This document shows, piece by piece, positions 29,960 to 42,164 of a stretch of 64,000 nucleotides of DNA. The DNA comes from Dendrocalamus latiflorus (Eukaryota; Streptophyta; Magnoliopsida; Poales; Poaceae), in assembly GCA_017311315.1 (NCBI GenBank), contig CM029660.1, forward strand, positions 15,604,930 to 15,668,929. The letters are read 5' to 3'. A model generated the notes under the pieces. That model saw only the letters and a program-made list of their open reading frames with translations, ran no database searches and was not told the origin of the DNA. The translations under genes and the position numbers were made by a program. Positions within the stretch are counted from its first letter, which is position 1. The number at the start of each line of letters is the position of its first letter.

Positions 29960-32285
29960 GGAGCCTCTCATGGTGAAGGGCTTCACAGGCCGAAGCCATG
30001 TTGCCGAGCCATTTGGCCCCCTCCGTCCCTACGGCCTGTGACCTTCCACGACATTAGACAAAAACTATATCTTGCTGGCACAGCACATCCTGGTGGCATG
30101 GATACGGAGTCGAAGCTACCGCTGAAGGCGTCTCTCGGTCATGAGGTGTGTGCTTCCAACGGAGATGGCACGAAGTCGAACCTACTTCTGACTTCGTTCC
30201 GTGGACATGCGGGTGAAGCGGGGTGCAGAGCCGTCCCTTGTACACGAGGCCAGGCGGAGGGCCAACTGAGCCTAAGGACAGGGAGTCGAGGTACGCGCCG
30301 AGGTCGTCGTGTTGGCTTAAAGTCGGGGTGGACTCCGGATTTTTCGTACAAAGTCGAAGTCGAGGTGCAGGCAGGTGGCTCGTGACTCATCGACAGTGCT
30401 TTAACGATGCCTGGCGGGTGACATGATCTGCACGATGTGACGGTATGTGACCGGCGCGTCTTGCGGTGTCAGCAGTCGTGCTCTTTTTCCCGGTATGGCA
30501 GGATGCGTGGCTGCGCGTGATTGGCATGTCGTGCGCTGCCAGGTGGTCGGACAGCTGCGAGATGTACGCCGTGAACAGAGCCGGTCCTTTGACCCAGGGA
30601 CGCGGAGTCGAAGCATGCTCCGGAGTCATCATGTGTGCTCGAGGTGGCGGTGGCTCCGACGTCACGCACCTCTGATGGCACATGAAGGTCGGAGCTGTTC
30701 TGCAGAGGCAAGTTGGCTGTGGCGTCGCCGCCGGAGTGAATGACCAGTGCCCCCCGCCAGTGCATTGATGACCCCAAAAATCGAGCCGTCCCCTAGTGCG
30801 TGACGGGAGTTGTACCATATCGGGCGACCGTGTGATAGCGGTCGTGCATTCGCTCCTGAGGGGGCGGCCACGTGGCAAGGCATGATTGGTGCGTCGTGGG
30901 GTTTGAGGCGTCGTGGTCACATTCCATTGTGACGCTTCTGCTCTCGTTGGTTGAACTTTCGCTAGTTCGTCGGTTGAACTTTCGCCAGTTGAACTTCCCA
31001 GCTGAGGGGGAACGAGTATATATATATGCTGCTAGTGCCGCAGCGTCGTCGTAGCTTGTAGTCTATAGCCAGGTACGGCTCAGATGATGTTGTTCCCCAA
31101 AAAATGGGCCCCTTTAGTTCATCCACATTCTGCGATGGCGCTGTTTCGTGGCGGACTTGGTGCCAACAACGCAGTCTAAAGGGTGTTGATGAACTGATGG
31201 AGGCCTATTTTTGGGTACTTGTTTCGCCGATTGCGTTGTGTTCGATTTATGAGAGTTCGATCAAAACCTATCGCAGATGACTAATGATGCTTCCTGCTCG
31301 GGACGAACGGTTGAACCCCTACCGGTTGGTGTTCTGTCGAAGGCGTCCTCCGGTCGGGAGGCGTGCGCCTGCCGCAGAGTCAATCCATCCTGGCGAGGCC
31401 AAGTTGAAGGGCCGCTTCAGCCCACGGACGCGGTGTCGACGCGGGCTCCGGGGTCGTCATGCAGACTCGAAGTCACGTCCCTATTCGGGTTCGATCTAGG
31501 CGTGCTTCGGAGTCCTCACGCGGGCTCGAGGTTGGAGGACCGCCCGGTGTCTCACGGCTCAAGGACGGTGCGTCGATGGCACCGTAGATTACGCCGACGG
31601 TTGGCGTGCGCCGGGATGGGACCAACGCGCCCTGCGCTGTCAACGGGTGCACGACCACGGCCTAGTGCTCTTTTCCCCAGGGCAGGACGTGTGGCGATGC
31701 GCGATTGGTGCGCCATGCGCTGTACTGCTTCATTCACGCTCTGTCGGAGCCGGTCCACCATGACGAGGCTGCGTGCATCCGACTTCGCTCCGTGGAGGTG
31801 CCGGTGAAGCGGGATGCGGAGCTGTTCGTTGTATATTAGGCCGAGTCAGGGGGCCAACTCGACTTCGCAGGCGCGGAATCGGGGAAGGCTTTGGAGTCAT
31901 CTCGCAGTCTCGAAGTCGAGGTGGTGTTTGGGTTCGCCGCACGGATTTGGCGACGGGGTGCAGCCGGGTGGCTCAACAACGTTGCTTTATTGCACCCATG
32001 GTGCGATGGAAATTGCCAGACGCTGCGGTGCGTGACCGGCGCGTCTTGCGGTGCCGTGGTTCCTTTCAATGAGATAGGTCACCTGGCTGCACGCGACGGG
32101 CGTTCCGCTGCGGAGCCGAAATTGCTGGCGGAGCCGCCTCGCAGGATCGAAGTCGAAGTTGAAATCGGAGTTGCTCCGTGGAGGCGGGGCCGATGTCGAA
32201 GTCAGAGTCGGAGTGACTAGCTGGTGGCCCGCTGGCACTGCATTGATGCCACCGCGAATCGCGCCGACCACTAACGCGCGATGGA
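29960..32285 (-). mobile_element. Interior fragment of the second Tat-type copy
   Basis: GC-rich sequence following the LTR, without gag or pol. Two blocks (about 30175-30540 and 31780-32100) are diverged duplicates: both contain GGTGAAGCGGG and the 21-bp stretch beginning TGACCGGCGCGTCTTGCGG. A block at 30870-31010 resembles the leader before the antisense ORF of the third copy (39480-39600). A TATA run at 31016-31027 faces the plus strand. The antisense ORF itself is not preserved. Open frames here are diffuse and I do not support any as a gene. Confidence 0.55.
31016..31027 (+). promoter_or_regulatory. Candidate antisense TATA box
   Basis: GAGTATATATATATGC on the plus strand, downstream of the conserved leader block and where the antisense gene would start. 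In the third copy the equivalent spot carries CCATATATC at 39738-39746. It would drive transcription opposite to gag-pol. Confidence 0.4.
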
Positions 32286-32599
32286 CATATCACATATGGT
32301 TTTTGGTATTAGCCGTCTGTGATATGTTAGATATCGCAGACGGCTATTATTAGAACCGTCTGTGCTATCTGACATATCACAGACAGTTTTTGGTATTAAC
32401 CTTTTGTAATATGTGAGATATCACAGACGTCTATTTTAAAAAATTATCTGTGATATCTGATATATCACATATGGTTGGTTTGAAAATAGCCTGTGTTATA
32501 ACTTATCATAGACAGTTTGAGAACCATCTGTGATAATAATCTGTTATTACAAGCACATAAATTTAGAAGGTTTGAGAGCCCACCCTTTCTGTGGTAGTG
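32286..32599. mobile_element. CACTA right end fragment
   Basis: Five or more ATATCACAGACGG / CCGTCTGTGATAT palindromic copies end in TTTCTGTGGTAGTG, a CACTA terminal repeat. The left end is not found. It abuts the Tat interior without a visible boundary. Confidence 0.65.
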
Positions 32600-32602
32600 G
32601 GG

Positions 32603-33640
32603 CCATTGTCATCCCTGTTCCTGAGGAGTGGAAACCGAACAAACAATTGAACACCAAATAGGACCAAAATAAAAACTGTCCATATACCGAATAAACCGAG
32701 AATTTTGGTTAATTCAGTTTCGTTCAATATAAAAATGCCCGTCCCTACTCATTTGCTAGTCAATTTTGCTCACAAGCGTGGTGACAGCGCTAAAAATGTA
32801 GCTTGCCACACTTGTGGCACAAATATATGGCAAAGTTTGGAGAGCAACATCACGATATATAATTTTTTTACTCAGAAATATAATCAATATGATTCTTGTT
32901 TTGTTGATTAAATCACAAAGAATACAATAGTTTAAACAGATCATAAATCGATGCCATATTTAAGAGATATGGTTGTGCTAATTTGGGCTTTTTTTTTTTG
33001 TGGCTTATAGCTGAAAAGCACTGTAGTTGATAGAGACTTATTTAATATAATTAAATTTTAAAAAATTTAAAAATATAAAAAATATGTTAGCACATTACAT
33101 ATAATACAAACAAATACGGAAAAAAAGAACCGGCAAAAAAGTTTAACAAAAAACTAAAATTTCAGAAAAAGACGAAATTTATGAATAGTGAAAAATAAGC
33201 CGGAAGCCAGAAGCTAAAGCCGACGAGCGGAGCTAAACAAAAAGTTCATTTAATGCAGGCGAAGAATTGGCCGCCCTCGAAACGCCTAGGAACTTGGCAG
33301 GGATCGCTCCGGCGTTACCGAATTTTCTAGGGCACACGAAATGTTGGATGGGAAGGAAACCATGGCTAAATCTCGTGGGCACAGCCAAATTTTGGCAATC
33401 CAGGCAACGAGCCAAACAGCCGCTTAGCTTCTGTCTCCCTCTAATTACAAAGCGGCGCCATTGACGCATGCAGTACTCGCAGACAGCGCACGGTCCCCGT
33501 GACGAGCGTACGTTAAAAGCCGAAGTACCCACCACCGGCGCCCTCACGGCACTCGCACCCTGTGCCCCGCTGCACTTATTGCCTTCACCCCCCACCTCAC
33601 CTCCCTTCCTCGTACGGCCATTATTCATCTCCACTGATAC
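32603..33640. other. Upstream region of the IQD gene
   Basis: AT-rich to 33240 with a T run at 32990 and the pair GGCTTATAGCTG / AGCCAGAAGCTAAAGCC that could be the ends of a hAT-type MITE (about 32985-33232, not confirmed). From 33240 the base composition rises. No clear TATA box is seen; the start codon context is GATACATGG. Confidence 0.4.
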
Positions 33641-36600
33641 ATGGGCAAGAAGCCCGGCGGCGTCGGCGGCACCGGCGCCGGCTGGCTGGCCACCGTCAGG
33701 AAGGTCTTCAATCCCGGCCCCTCCTCCTCCCCTTCCAAGGACCTGCGCCACGCGAAAAAGGTCCAGACGTTACACTCGCATGTGTCGTCGTGTTCTTGGC
33801 ACCATTTAATTCTTGGTCGCTCAGGTAGTTTTCAGTAATTGACGTTGTTGATGGGTGGATCAGCATAGGGGAGGAGAAGAGCAGGCGGCGGGTGGCGGCG
33901 ATGCTGTGGAGATACTCTCCGTGGAGCACTTCCCAGCCGCCGAGACGTCGCCGGAGGTGACGAATGAAGGCAGCGGCGCCGTGGTTGGGAGGGAGCGGGA
34001 CGACGACGGGGAGGAGGCGGAGGCCAGGAGGGGGCGCCGCGCCATGGCGGTGGCTGCGGCGGCGTCGAGGGTGGCGAGGATCGCAGCGGCGCGCGGGAGG
34101 ACGGCAGGGCGGGAGGAGCGCGCTGCCGTGCGCATCCAGGCATTCTACCGGGGATACTTGGTACGTACCTACTTGATCCGTATATACACACAGCTGCAAA
34201 GCTTATCAAAATGTACAATTTTTTCAAAGGAAAAGGTTTCTGAAAAATCGAAATTTGTTGCGTATTTTCCTTTGGATTTGTCCGTGCATATACATTGGCT
34301 AATGGCTTACTTAAGTAAATATATTCCCCAGAACGACGTTCTTTCGTGATTTGAAGGGGGTATTAGAGAGGTAGCATATCTGAAGAATGAAATAACTCAG
34401 TAGGCAACAAGTATAATATGAAAAACGAAGTAATCCAATAGGCAATAGGTAGATCAACGCTCCTAGCAAAGTCTGATTCCAGCAGCTTTGGCTCAAGACT
34501 GCTGGCAATAGCTAGATCTCATAAAAAAAACTGCTAGTCCCTAGTGTACATGTTGGTGATGAGCGCTTTGTGCAGAAGTAATGCTCCAGTTAAGATCAGT
34601 TGCTTACAGGGTGACCAAACCAAATTAAAAAAAGGCTAGCAAGCAGGCTAGCTAGGTACGAAGGTTGCTTGTGATTAAAGGAATTTGATTACTAAAAGGT
34701 GACTTTTGGCGAGAAATTGATTAGATCATCATCAGTTGCCGTGACGTACAGGTGTGTTCACCTACTGAAGTTAATTACCCTATCCGACCATTTATGCTCC
34801 ACCGGTGCTTTGCGTGGATCCCATAAGTGATCAACTGTTAAACATGTGAGCTAGATGGTGCAGTTTGGCCACCGATTAGCACAGCACCGGTATTTGGCCA
34901 CTGAGGTTGAAGCCGCATCTTGCCAACTGGCCGTACGAAGAACGAGCCGAGCCGAGGGGAGTGGACCTGAGGAGCTCGCTAACCCAACCCTGCCTTGGAT
35001 GGAAAGAGAGAAGCAGCTAGAGATCGAGGAGGAGTCGAAGCTCAAGACCCCCAATCAGGCAGACGCTGCCTGCGCGAAGGCTGCCAGCTGCGAGAAACCC
35101 CGAACAACCGCAGGGCCAGACAAGGGGGAGGGTACCAGGAGGGAGAGGAGACGGAGGTGTGCTGGACTGGGGTGGCACAAGGGAGTTATCACCTTCGGCA
35201 CCGGTAAGAACTCCGGCAGCGGCGGCGAGGTGACCGGCGATCCTAGGAACAGGGGATCTGATCCGGGAGAAGAAGAGGAAGGGGTGCTACGGGCAGGGTT
35301 TACATTATCGGAAGCAAAATTTAATCCGATAAGACCGAAAAAAACCAATTATCGAAAAGTTTTGAAACATTTGGGGACGAAATTCTCAAACAAATTTTGA
35401 ATTTTAAACTAGTTTTGGCCTAAAATAGCCGATAATTGGTTGAAAATAACGGCCAAAATTTTTGAAACAAATTTTCACAAAAAATTCTTCTAAATTTGAC
35501 AAGATTGATGAAAGGTCCGATTGTAGTCTTGTACGATTTTCCGTTAAGAAATGATACGGAGTTCTCTAATTCGTTAATTAGATCCGAAATTCCCAAGAGA
35601 TCAAAATCCATTGTTCAATTTATCGGGCTCGGTTTAAGCGGAGTGAGATCGAAGGGAATCCCATGTGAGTTAAACCATTCCAACGCACCCAAACTGCCCC
35701 ACAAATGGCACACAAGATTGTTTTTGAGCTGTTGTAGGAGCTAAGTTGTTTATCGTGAAATCGCTGTCTTCTAAACAAGCCATGAAGCTTTTGTTTAAAA
35801 AAACAACACAATAAGATAGGTGAAGATAAAAATGGAGAAAAGAAGACGTTTTTACATACTCTTTATAAAATCGAATGGAGGGTTTAGATGACTTGGTGAG
35901 TCTTTCCATTCGAGAGATCAAGAGAGAGAGAGAGTGTGTGTGTTCGTCTTTCCCAAAAGAATGAAAAGATTTTACTAACGCATAATGTACTTGCTTTCAG
36001 GCGAGGAGAGCCCTGTGCGCGCTGCGCGGGCTGGTGCGGCTGCAGGCGCTGGTGCGTGGCCACCAGGTGCGCCGCCAGGTCCACCTCACCATGCGATGCA
36101 TGCAGGCGCTCGTCCGGGCGCAGGCCCGCGTCCGCGCCCGCCGCCTCACCTCCCACGTCGCCAGGCGCGCCGCCCGACCCGCCGCCCCCGCCCTCCTCGT
36201 GCCAGGGCACGGCCTCGCGCACGGCGGTAGGCACTCCTGTGGACGTGACCGCCTCGGCTTAGACCAACAGGATGAGGAGGATGCCGAGACGGATATGCAG
36301 ATGCCGCGACCGAGGAACAGCCACAGCAGCAGCATCGGCAACGTGAGCCCTTTCCAGGGAGAGTGGGACGCCGTCACCCGGGCCGATGGCTTGCGCCGGC
36401 ACGACACCGCGGCGCGCCCCCCTCCCTACGCATATGGGTTCCAGCAGCAGCAGCAACACAAGGTGCGTCTGCTTCATTTTCTCTGTGTTCTTGCCAAACC
36501 AACAAGAGTGTACAAGTGTGATTCCATTCTGAACAATGGACATACATAAGGTGATTAAGGTCCCCTTGATCATCGAGGAAAATGATACAAGAAAGTATGC

Positions 36601-37103
36601 AGCTGCAGTGCGAGGAGCAGGATGAGAGCAACACCGGCTGGCACTTGCTGGAGCGCAGCATGGCAGGGGTGCAGGCGCCGAACCACGTGCCGGAGCAGGC
36701 CAACCAGCACGTCGCCGCGGAGACGTCCTACGTGACGGCCGCGGCCACCGACGGCGTTTCGGAGAAGACCGTGGAGATGGACGCGGGCAGGAAGAGCCCC
36801 CCGATGGACCTGTATCCGGTGCGTCCCCCGGCGATCCCGGGGTACATGGCGGCGACGCAGTCGGCGCGCGCCAAGGCCCGCATGGCGCCGCCGCCTGCTC
36901 CGAGGGCTCACCTCCGGAGCCGATCCGGCTGGGCGGCGCTTGGCGGGGCCTCGAAGGCCAGCTCGGGCTGGAGCCTGGCTAACAACGGTGGCGGCAGCAT
37001 CCGTGCGCCCCAGCAGAGAGGCGGGTACAGCCCTGAGTCGAGCTGCAGCGGCGACCGGACGCCGCCGCCACTTGGCGGCCGCAGCAGGGTAGCGTATGCT
37101 TGA
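33641..37103 (+). CDS. IQ-domain (IQD) calmodulin-binding protein, four exons
   Basis: Exons 33641-33760, 33864-34160, 36001-36462 and 36603-37103 join in phase 0 at every junction, giving 459 residues. Start MGKKPGGVGG is the usual short basic IQD N-terminus. The IQ67 region spans the exon 2/3 junction: RIQAFYRGYL then ARRALCALRGLVRLQALVRG and MRCMQALVRAQARVRARR, with IQ-type and 1-5-10-type calmodulin motifs. A phase-0 intron inside IQ67 is a family hallmark. Exon 4 has WHLLERSM and the C-terminal DUF4005 motif PGYMAATQSARAKARM. IQD proteins bind calmodulin and act as scaffolds at microtubules, membrane or nucleus. No stops or shifts are seen. The exon 4 acceptor is GCAGCTGCAG, so two acceptors 6 bp apart would both keep frame. 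The best-supported working host gene here. Confidence 0.88.
34161..36000 (+). other. Intron 2 of the IQD gene
   Basis: 1840 bp with donor TTG|GTACGT and acceptor TTGCTTTCAG. The region 34855-35480 has higher GC content, an open frame without recognised domain, and CCGATAA/TTATCGG-like motifs (35307-35345) suggesting an old transposon remnant. A GA microsatellite lies at 35919-35935. Confidence 0.7.
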
Positions 37104-39005
37104 GCTTGGCATGCTCGCAAACGTGACAGCTGAAACAAGTGTTTGGTATCATTGTAAGAATTGAGGCCGTTCTTGTTATACGTGACAGCAATGTGTTGCA
37201 AGGTGCTCATGACTAGTTGATCTCTACTGGTTGGATTTACAGGTCATTTACTATCGTATAGTTTAATAGGCATATATCTCATGGAAAGTTTGGGAATAAT
37301 TTGTTGAGAACTAATTAACTTTTGTTCATTATCTAGCAGACTAGCATTATAAATGGATCGTCATTGCTTAACCAGCTTTCTGCAGGAACAGAATTATTTC
37401 TTGCAAACTTGCTGTAAAATTCTTGTATTCCAAACAGGAACCTTTTTTTATACAAAACTGGTCATCATCGATCACAGAAAGTTACCAAACTCTTTGACGA
37501 AGCTCCTCATGCGCCTACTCTTCGTGCATCATAGCCCAACAGTGAGATGACAACAGCAGCAGCAGGATCAACAAGATGCATGTTTTGACATCAAACAGAT
37601 ATGGGTTCTCAATCTGTAGGGCCGACTAGACAACAGAGGGAGAGTGGATAGTGCCGCAGCTCATGTAGACTAATCACAAACAGCTTAAAAATGTGAAATC
37701 GATTATACTAAACAACAAAGGTATCAATGTTAACACGACAAATTTTTCTGGTCTTTTAGGAAGCCACTCCAGCCATGGGAATAAATTAAGCCAAATGCAT
37801 ATCTATTTACTTGAGAAATCTCCTCCCTTCCTCTCAAACATAGATTCAAAAAAGGCCATCACCTACGTATTGCCATAGATAATTCAACCTTTCTTAAGAA
37901 AAAATCACAAATGAAGTGAATTTTTATCCTTTCTTTTCCTTTGAGATTATTAGTAGGAGGCAAACAGCACAAGCGATTGCACAAAAATGAACTTGTATAT
38001 GATGTTGAGTACTGCATCTTGCATAGATGGAGACCGAGAGCTACCTCCTCATGCACTCTGCAGCCACCACACCGTCACCAAGATCTTCTCCTTTGTGTCG
38101 TCCTCCTGCCACTCTGCACTACCCCACCTCATCTCCTTGCTAGCCTTCTCTCCCACCTGCCTCCATTTTGGTCTCGTTGGCTTCCTTGCCGCTACCTCTT
38201 TGTCGCCCGGGTGGCGAATGCCATACTTGACCGCTGCCCCAATCCTCAAGCTCAGAGTGATCTTGAAACGATACCATGATTGTTGCCACTCCTTGAGCTA
38301 TACAATCAGGGTAAGGTCTCATATAGATCCTTTCCAAATCTTCGGGTGAGCAAAGCCAATCTTAGCATCCGACTCACATAAGAAGATATATATACTATCA
38401 TCCATCAGGATTGAAATCACAACAGTAATATTCCCTAAATTTGGTTTCCAGTTCTGGTTCTAATAGAAGAGGAAATTTAATTCCAACCAATATCAATTCC
38501 TTCTTTTTTGGTTTGGGAGTAATATGGAAATAAAAGATTTTCTTTTTTTGCCTTAAAAAATCAACATAAGAACTACCAGCCTTCTTCGAATAAAATTTTT
38601 TAAAAAAATTCCAAAATCCAAAGTTCATCACATTCCAGATAAAAAAATCACCACAAGGCGCATTGTTCACGCATGTGTACTATGTTTTAATGCATGAACA
38701 TTGGCCATTGTCTAATGATGAGGATTGACTTCGTAAGGGGACACACATCTACACCATCTTTTGTGTTAAAGATTAAGTACGACAACTGATATTCTGAATT
38801 TCTGATAACCTAGCGTTAGTGGTTTTCTTTTTGTATTCGAGGAGAAAGCATATGTCATAGAAAATGGATAAGTGAAGGGTTTTTAGTAAAATGAAAGAAT
38901 TTAATTTCTATGTGTTTATGTCTTCACTTCTAGAGTGTGAAGATTTGGAGTGCCATCTAGTGTAAAGTGCATTTGTCTTGGAAATTAACACTAAGAAATT
39001 GAAAT
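37104..39005. other. Downstream intergenic region, no gene supported
   Basis: IQD 3' flank followed by AT-rich DNA. A moderately GC-rich block at 37980-38340 has short open frames on both strands; none has a recognised domain. An A-rich stretch at 38500-38650 follows. No structural ends of a transposon were identified. Confidence 0.45.
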
Positions 39006-39273
39006 TGTTGTGGCTACTGGCCAAATAGTAAACTGAGAGAGTAGTATAGTGGTTGTGATGGATGAACAATGTCTGCCCCTTCTCCATGTTCAGGGCACAC
39101 ACACACACACATATATATATATAATATCCATAAAGCATAATTATAATATTGCCCTTACAACTGTGTATCTCCTAAAAGGGCATACATGTCATTATGTCAT
39201 TACACATATCAATTAGGCCCTACAATCCCCCAAGCAGGCCGGATAGTCTCAGGTGTGGGCCACCCCTACTACA
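39006..39273 (-). repeat. Tat-family LTR, third copy
   Basis: 268 bp, TGTTGTGG to CTACTACA, aligned with the other two Tat LTRs but with an expanded CA/TA microsatellite (39097-39123). The inner edge GGAGTCTCTCATGGTAAAGG is conserved. No partner LTR is in the window. Confidence 0.82.
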
Positions 39274-40532
39274 GGAGTCTCTCATGGTAAAGGGCTTCTC
39301 ACGGGCCGATACTATGCCGCCAAACCCTTTGGCCCCCTCCATCCCTGCGACCTGTGATGCAACCCATCATGGGCCTTGCAGGCTGAAGGCGTGGTGATGC
39401 CTGACCGAAGTTGTATCACCTTTTCGCGCGTAGTGGGACACGCGGCCGAATGCTGCTAGCACATCGTGCAGTGCTAGTTGAAGTTTGACTGTGGTCGTGC
39501 AACCGTTCGTGGCGTTGTGGGACACATGTACGCGCACGGTTGGCGGGTCGTGCAATATCAGTTTTCGCCGGTTGCACTTCCCAATCGTGGGGGAGCCAAA
39601 CGGGCTTTAAACTTGTGGTCACCGTCGCGTCACTATCCTTCACGCTTGACCTGTTGTGGCAGTGTTGCCTTTCCACCACCGCTCCCGTACACATTGGTGC
39701 CATACATGCTGTTCATTGCCGCCGTCCACCGTCGCCATATATCTCCCTTTCGCTGGCCCCATTTGGTAGACAGTGCAGTGAGTGGTCCAGCCGGAAGCAC
39801 GCTGTCATTTGCCGTCGGCCATTCTCTAAAGGACTGTAGCGAAATGGCCCATGACGATGATCGTTCCCGTCGGCCGAGCGGTGGCACATCGTTGAGCCAT
39901 GGTGGCTCTTCTAGCCGGCGTGGGTCGTCGGCGACCGAGGTAGGCTACAAATTGGTCGAGCACGACCCATCAACGGCAAACAAATGATGGAGTGCGGTGA
40001 GGAAGTTAAATGACGCATGCTCGAATCTGCTGGGGCAGGTTTAGTGACTGAGGAGACCATCCGATCGCTGGTCTGCAAAGGGAAGATCTCGGACCACGAC
40101 GCGGTTCGGCTACTGATGAGACGGAGCCTCATCCCACGGAGTCAGAAAGCGGTGGCCTTCGTCGCCTACCTTGAGGCCGGGCTCTGGTTCCCGTCCGCCA
40201 TGTTTGTCGGCGAGGTGTTGAGGTTGTACGGGCTGGAGCTACCGCAGCTAACCCCGAACACTCTGGTTCAGTTGGTTGTATACTGTTGGGCCTCGCGAAC
40301 AGAGACGATGTGGCCTAGCGCGTCTTTGTTCGCGTTTCTGCACGACACGCGATGCCAGCCAAAGAAGCTGGACGGACAAGAGTACTCCAACTTCGGGAGC
40401 ATGAACTTTGTGCTGCGTTCATCGTGCACAAAGTCGTTTCCGGTGAACACGACCTGTACAAAGTGGGAATCCAACTGGATGTGGCGATGGTTTTACCACC
40501 ACGTGGAGGGCGGCAGTAACTTTAACTTTTAG
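39274..40532 (-). mobile_element. Interior fragment of the third Tat-type copy
   Basis: Region between the LTR and the junction with another gypsy element at about 40533. It carries a conserved leader block and the N-terminal half of the antisense ORF. Gag and pol are missing. Confidence 0.7.
39844..40532 (+). pseudogene. Tat antisense ORF, putative gypsy-type transposon domain
   Basis: An ATG at 39844 opens a Ser/Arg-rich N-terminal part (SLSHGGSSSRRGSS). A TGA at about 39985 and a frameshift near 40000-40020 follow, after which a 171-codon frame (40017-40532) contains LEAGLWFPSAMFVGEVLRLY, ELPQLTPNTLVQLV and LFAFLHDT. This resembles the domain annotated in grass genomes as putative gypsy type transposon, found in antisense genes of Tat elements. 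The C-terminal coiled-coil part, present in the copy at 3963-4834, is cut off at the junction. Function unknown. Confidence 0.65.
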
Positions 40533-40534
40533 CT

Positions 40535-40745
40535 TACCAACATTGTGAAAACATTGTATATAGTATGTTTTAGGATGGCGCCATGTGATCAATGAGAGTA
40601 TATAAACCACATCATTGCTGATCACATTGTTGTAGCTTCCTCCATTGATCATCGCTTGCACTGTTTTCCCTTGATCATGCATTGAGTTTGGAATACTCCA
40701 CGTGGCCGCCATTTCCCAATAATTGGTGTGTTGTAACAATTCATC
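40535..40745 (-). pseudogene. Gypsy protease fragment
   Basis: The minus-strand frame contains QAMINGGSYNNVISNDVV followed by the usual HPKTYYIQCFHNVGKLKV. In functional relatives the motif is I-D-G-G-S; here Asn replaces the catalytic Asp. Confidence 0.6.
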
Positions 40746-40779
40746 TTTTGAGTCATTAAGCTTGGACCAACCTCAGGAT

Positions 40780-42110
40780 CACAAATAACTTATTCAATTG
40801 GGGTCTCTTCACACTTTATCTTTAATTTCACACTACCTTCGCTCTCCAACATATATTGCCCTTCAGTAGTGAGAAGCACCTTCCTCACGTTTGGACAATC
40901 CTTCATTATGTACCCCCTGTCTTTGCACGTGAAGCATTCAATATCACATGTTCTAGTAGTAGAGAAGGCACTATCATATTTTGATGCCTTCTTACTTGTT
41001 GTACTCACTACCTTTGATGCTTCTTTAAATGACGTTCCAGCAGGTTTAGTGGATGCAACCGACTTAGAACTTGAACCACCTTCACTGTCATGTTGATTTG
41101 ACACCTCCAAATTGTTACATTGGTTTGGCCAACCTTGGGATGGTTGTCTTTCACTCAGTGTTTAGCATGCTCTGCTTGGTGAAGTAGCTCTTTTACGGTG
41201 TTGTATTGCATCAAATCAACACAGTTCCACAGCCGTCATTCAGCCCTTCAAAAAAATGCATCATGGTGGCTTCAGTGGACTCATGCATAGGCACTTGCAT
41301 CTCTTGATGGTATTCATCTACAGACTTGGAGCCTTGATATAAACGTCATAGCTTTGTATGCATCATTCTTAAATAGTACGTTTGTACAAACCTAGCCCTC
41401 ATGACTTGCTTCATCTCCTCCTAAGTGTGTGGATGATCTTCTACGTGGTTTAATTAATCCCACCAAATGATAGCGTATTCGGTGAACTCAATTAAAGAAA
41501 CGTGAACATTCTTTCTTCATAGTAGTTATGGTTATCGAAGATTTGATTGACACGCATCTTCCACTCCAAATAAGCTTCAAGTTTAACTCTGCCCTTGAAC
41601 TCTGGTATGATGATTTTGATTCAGCAAATTGCGTTTAGCACCACCTCCACGATGCTCACCATGAGCAGCAGCAGCTCAACGGTTAAACAATTGCACCGTG
41701 GTGATCATGGATAGCCTCCACAGCCATCAAACATGTTGTAATCATTAGCACCATAGTAGGGATCACTGTCATGCGAAATGAGCATGTCACACAACATTAG
41801 GTGCTTGCTACCGTGCATTGGCCCCTATTGGTGGTGATAGCCTTTCCTCTAAGTGACAAAGTGTGATGTCTAGATTGTTAAAGCCCTCCATAAGGCGAGT
41901 GTTCAATGTGTCTTGCACCTCCATAACTCTTGCATTCACACCATCAATGCTCCAGTCAACATCAGCATGTATCACATTCTCCCATCGTTGAATGGAGTTG
42001 GTGGTGGTATTGAATTGAGCACAGATAGCAGGTGACAAGGAATCATCATGGGGCAAATCCCCCTCGCTGTGGTCACCTTGGACCCATGTTTGCTCACACC
42101 CGACATCCGA
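40780..42110 (-). pseudogene. Gypsy gag, decayed
   Basis: The start region (42056-41808) is a short helical segment. A middle part near 41600-41480 reads KLEAYLEWKMRVNQIFDNHN, then frameshifts and stops. The C-terminal part (41110-40790) is a Ser/Lys-rich linker with a knuckle CFTCKDRGYIMKDC that has lost its His. Gag function cannot remain. Confidence 0.65.
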
Positions 42111-42149
42111 AAATTAGCAAGAAAACAATTGCGTACTGTGATCAACCAC

Positions 42150-42161
42150 GCTCTGGTACCA
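42150..42161 (-). other. PBS of the gypsy fragment
   Basis: TGGTACCAGAGC on the minus strand, one base different from the initiator tRNA-Met PBS, three bases from the putative LTR end ATCA. Confidence 0.7.
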
Positions 42162-42164
42162 CGA

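Larger units (their letters stand above)
40533..42164 (-). mobile_element. 5' part of a second-lineage Ty3/gypsy element
   Basis: On the minus strand, reading from the right: PBS, gag, protease, then an abrupt border with the Tat fragment. The sequence types (gag with EAYLEWxxxV motif and CCHC knuckle) belong to a different gypsy branch than Tat. RT and everything after it are absent. Confidence 0.65.

Noticed and set aside
30054..32293. Several 60-180-codon ORFs in both strands
   Set aside because: Located in diverged, duplicated Tat interior with high GC content; no frame is consistent between the duplicated blocks.
32985..33232. hAT-type MITE upstream of the IQD gene
   Set aside because: The GGCTTATAGC and AAGCCGGAAGC ends suggest one, but no 8-bp duplication could be found, so it is mentioned only as a possibility.
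34855..35400. 181-codon ORF in the IQD intron
   Set aside because: Low-complexity charged sequence in the intron of a supported gene, no domain, and an AT-rich transposon-like tail.
37987..38349. Possible small gene downstream of IQD
   Set aside because: Open frames on both strands without recognisable motifs or splice support.
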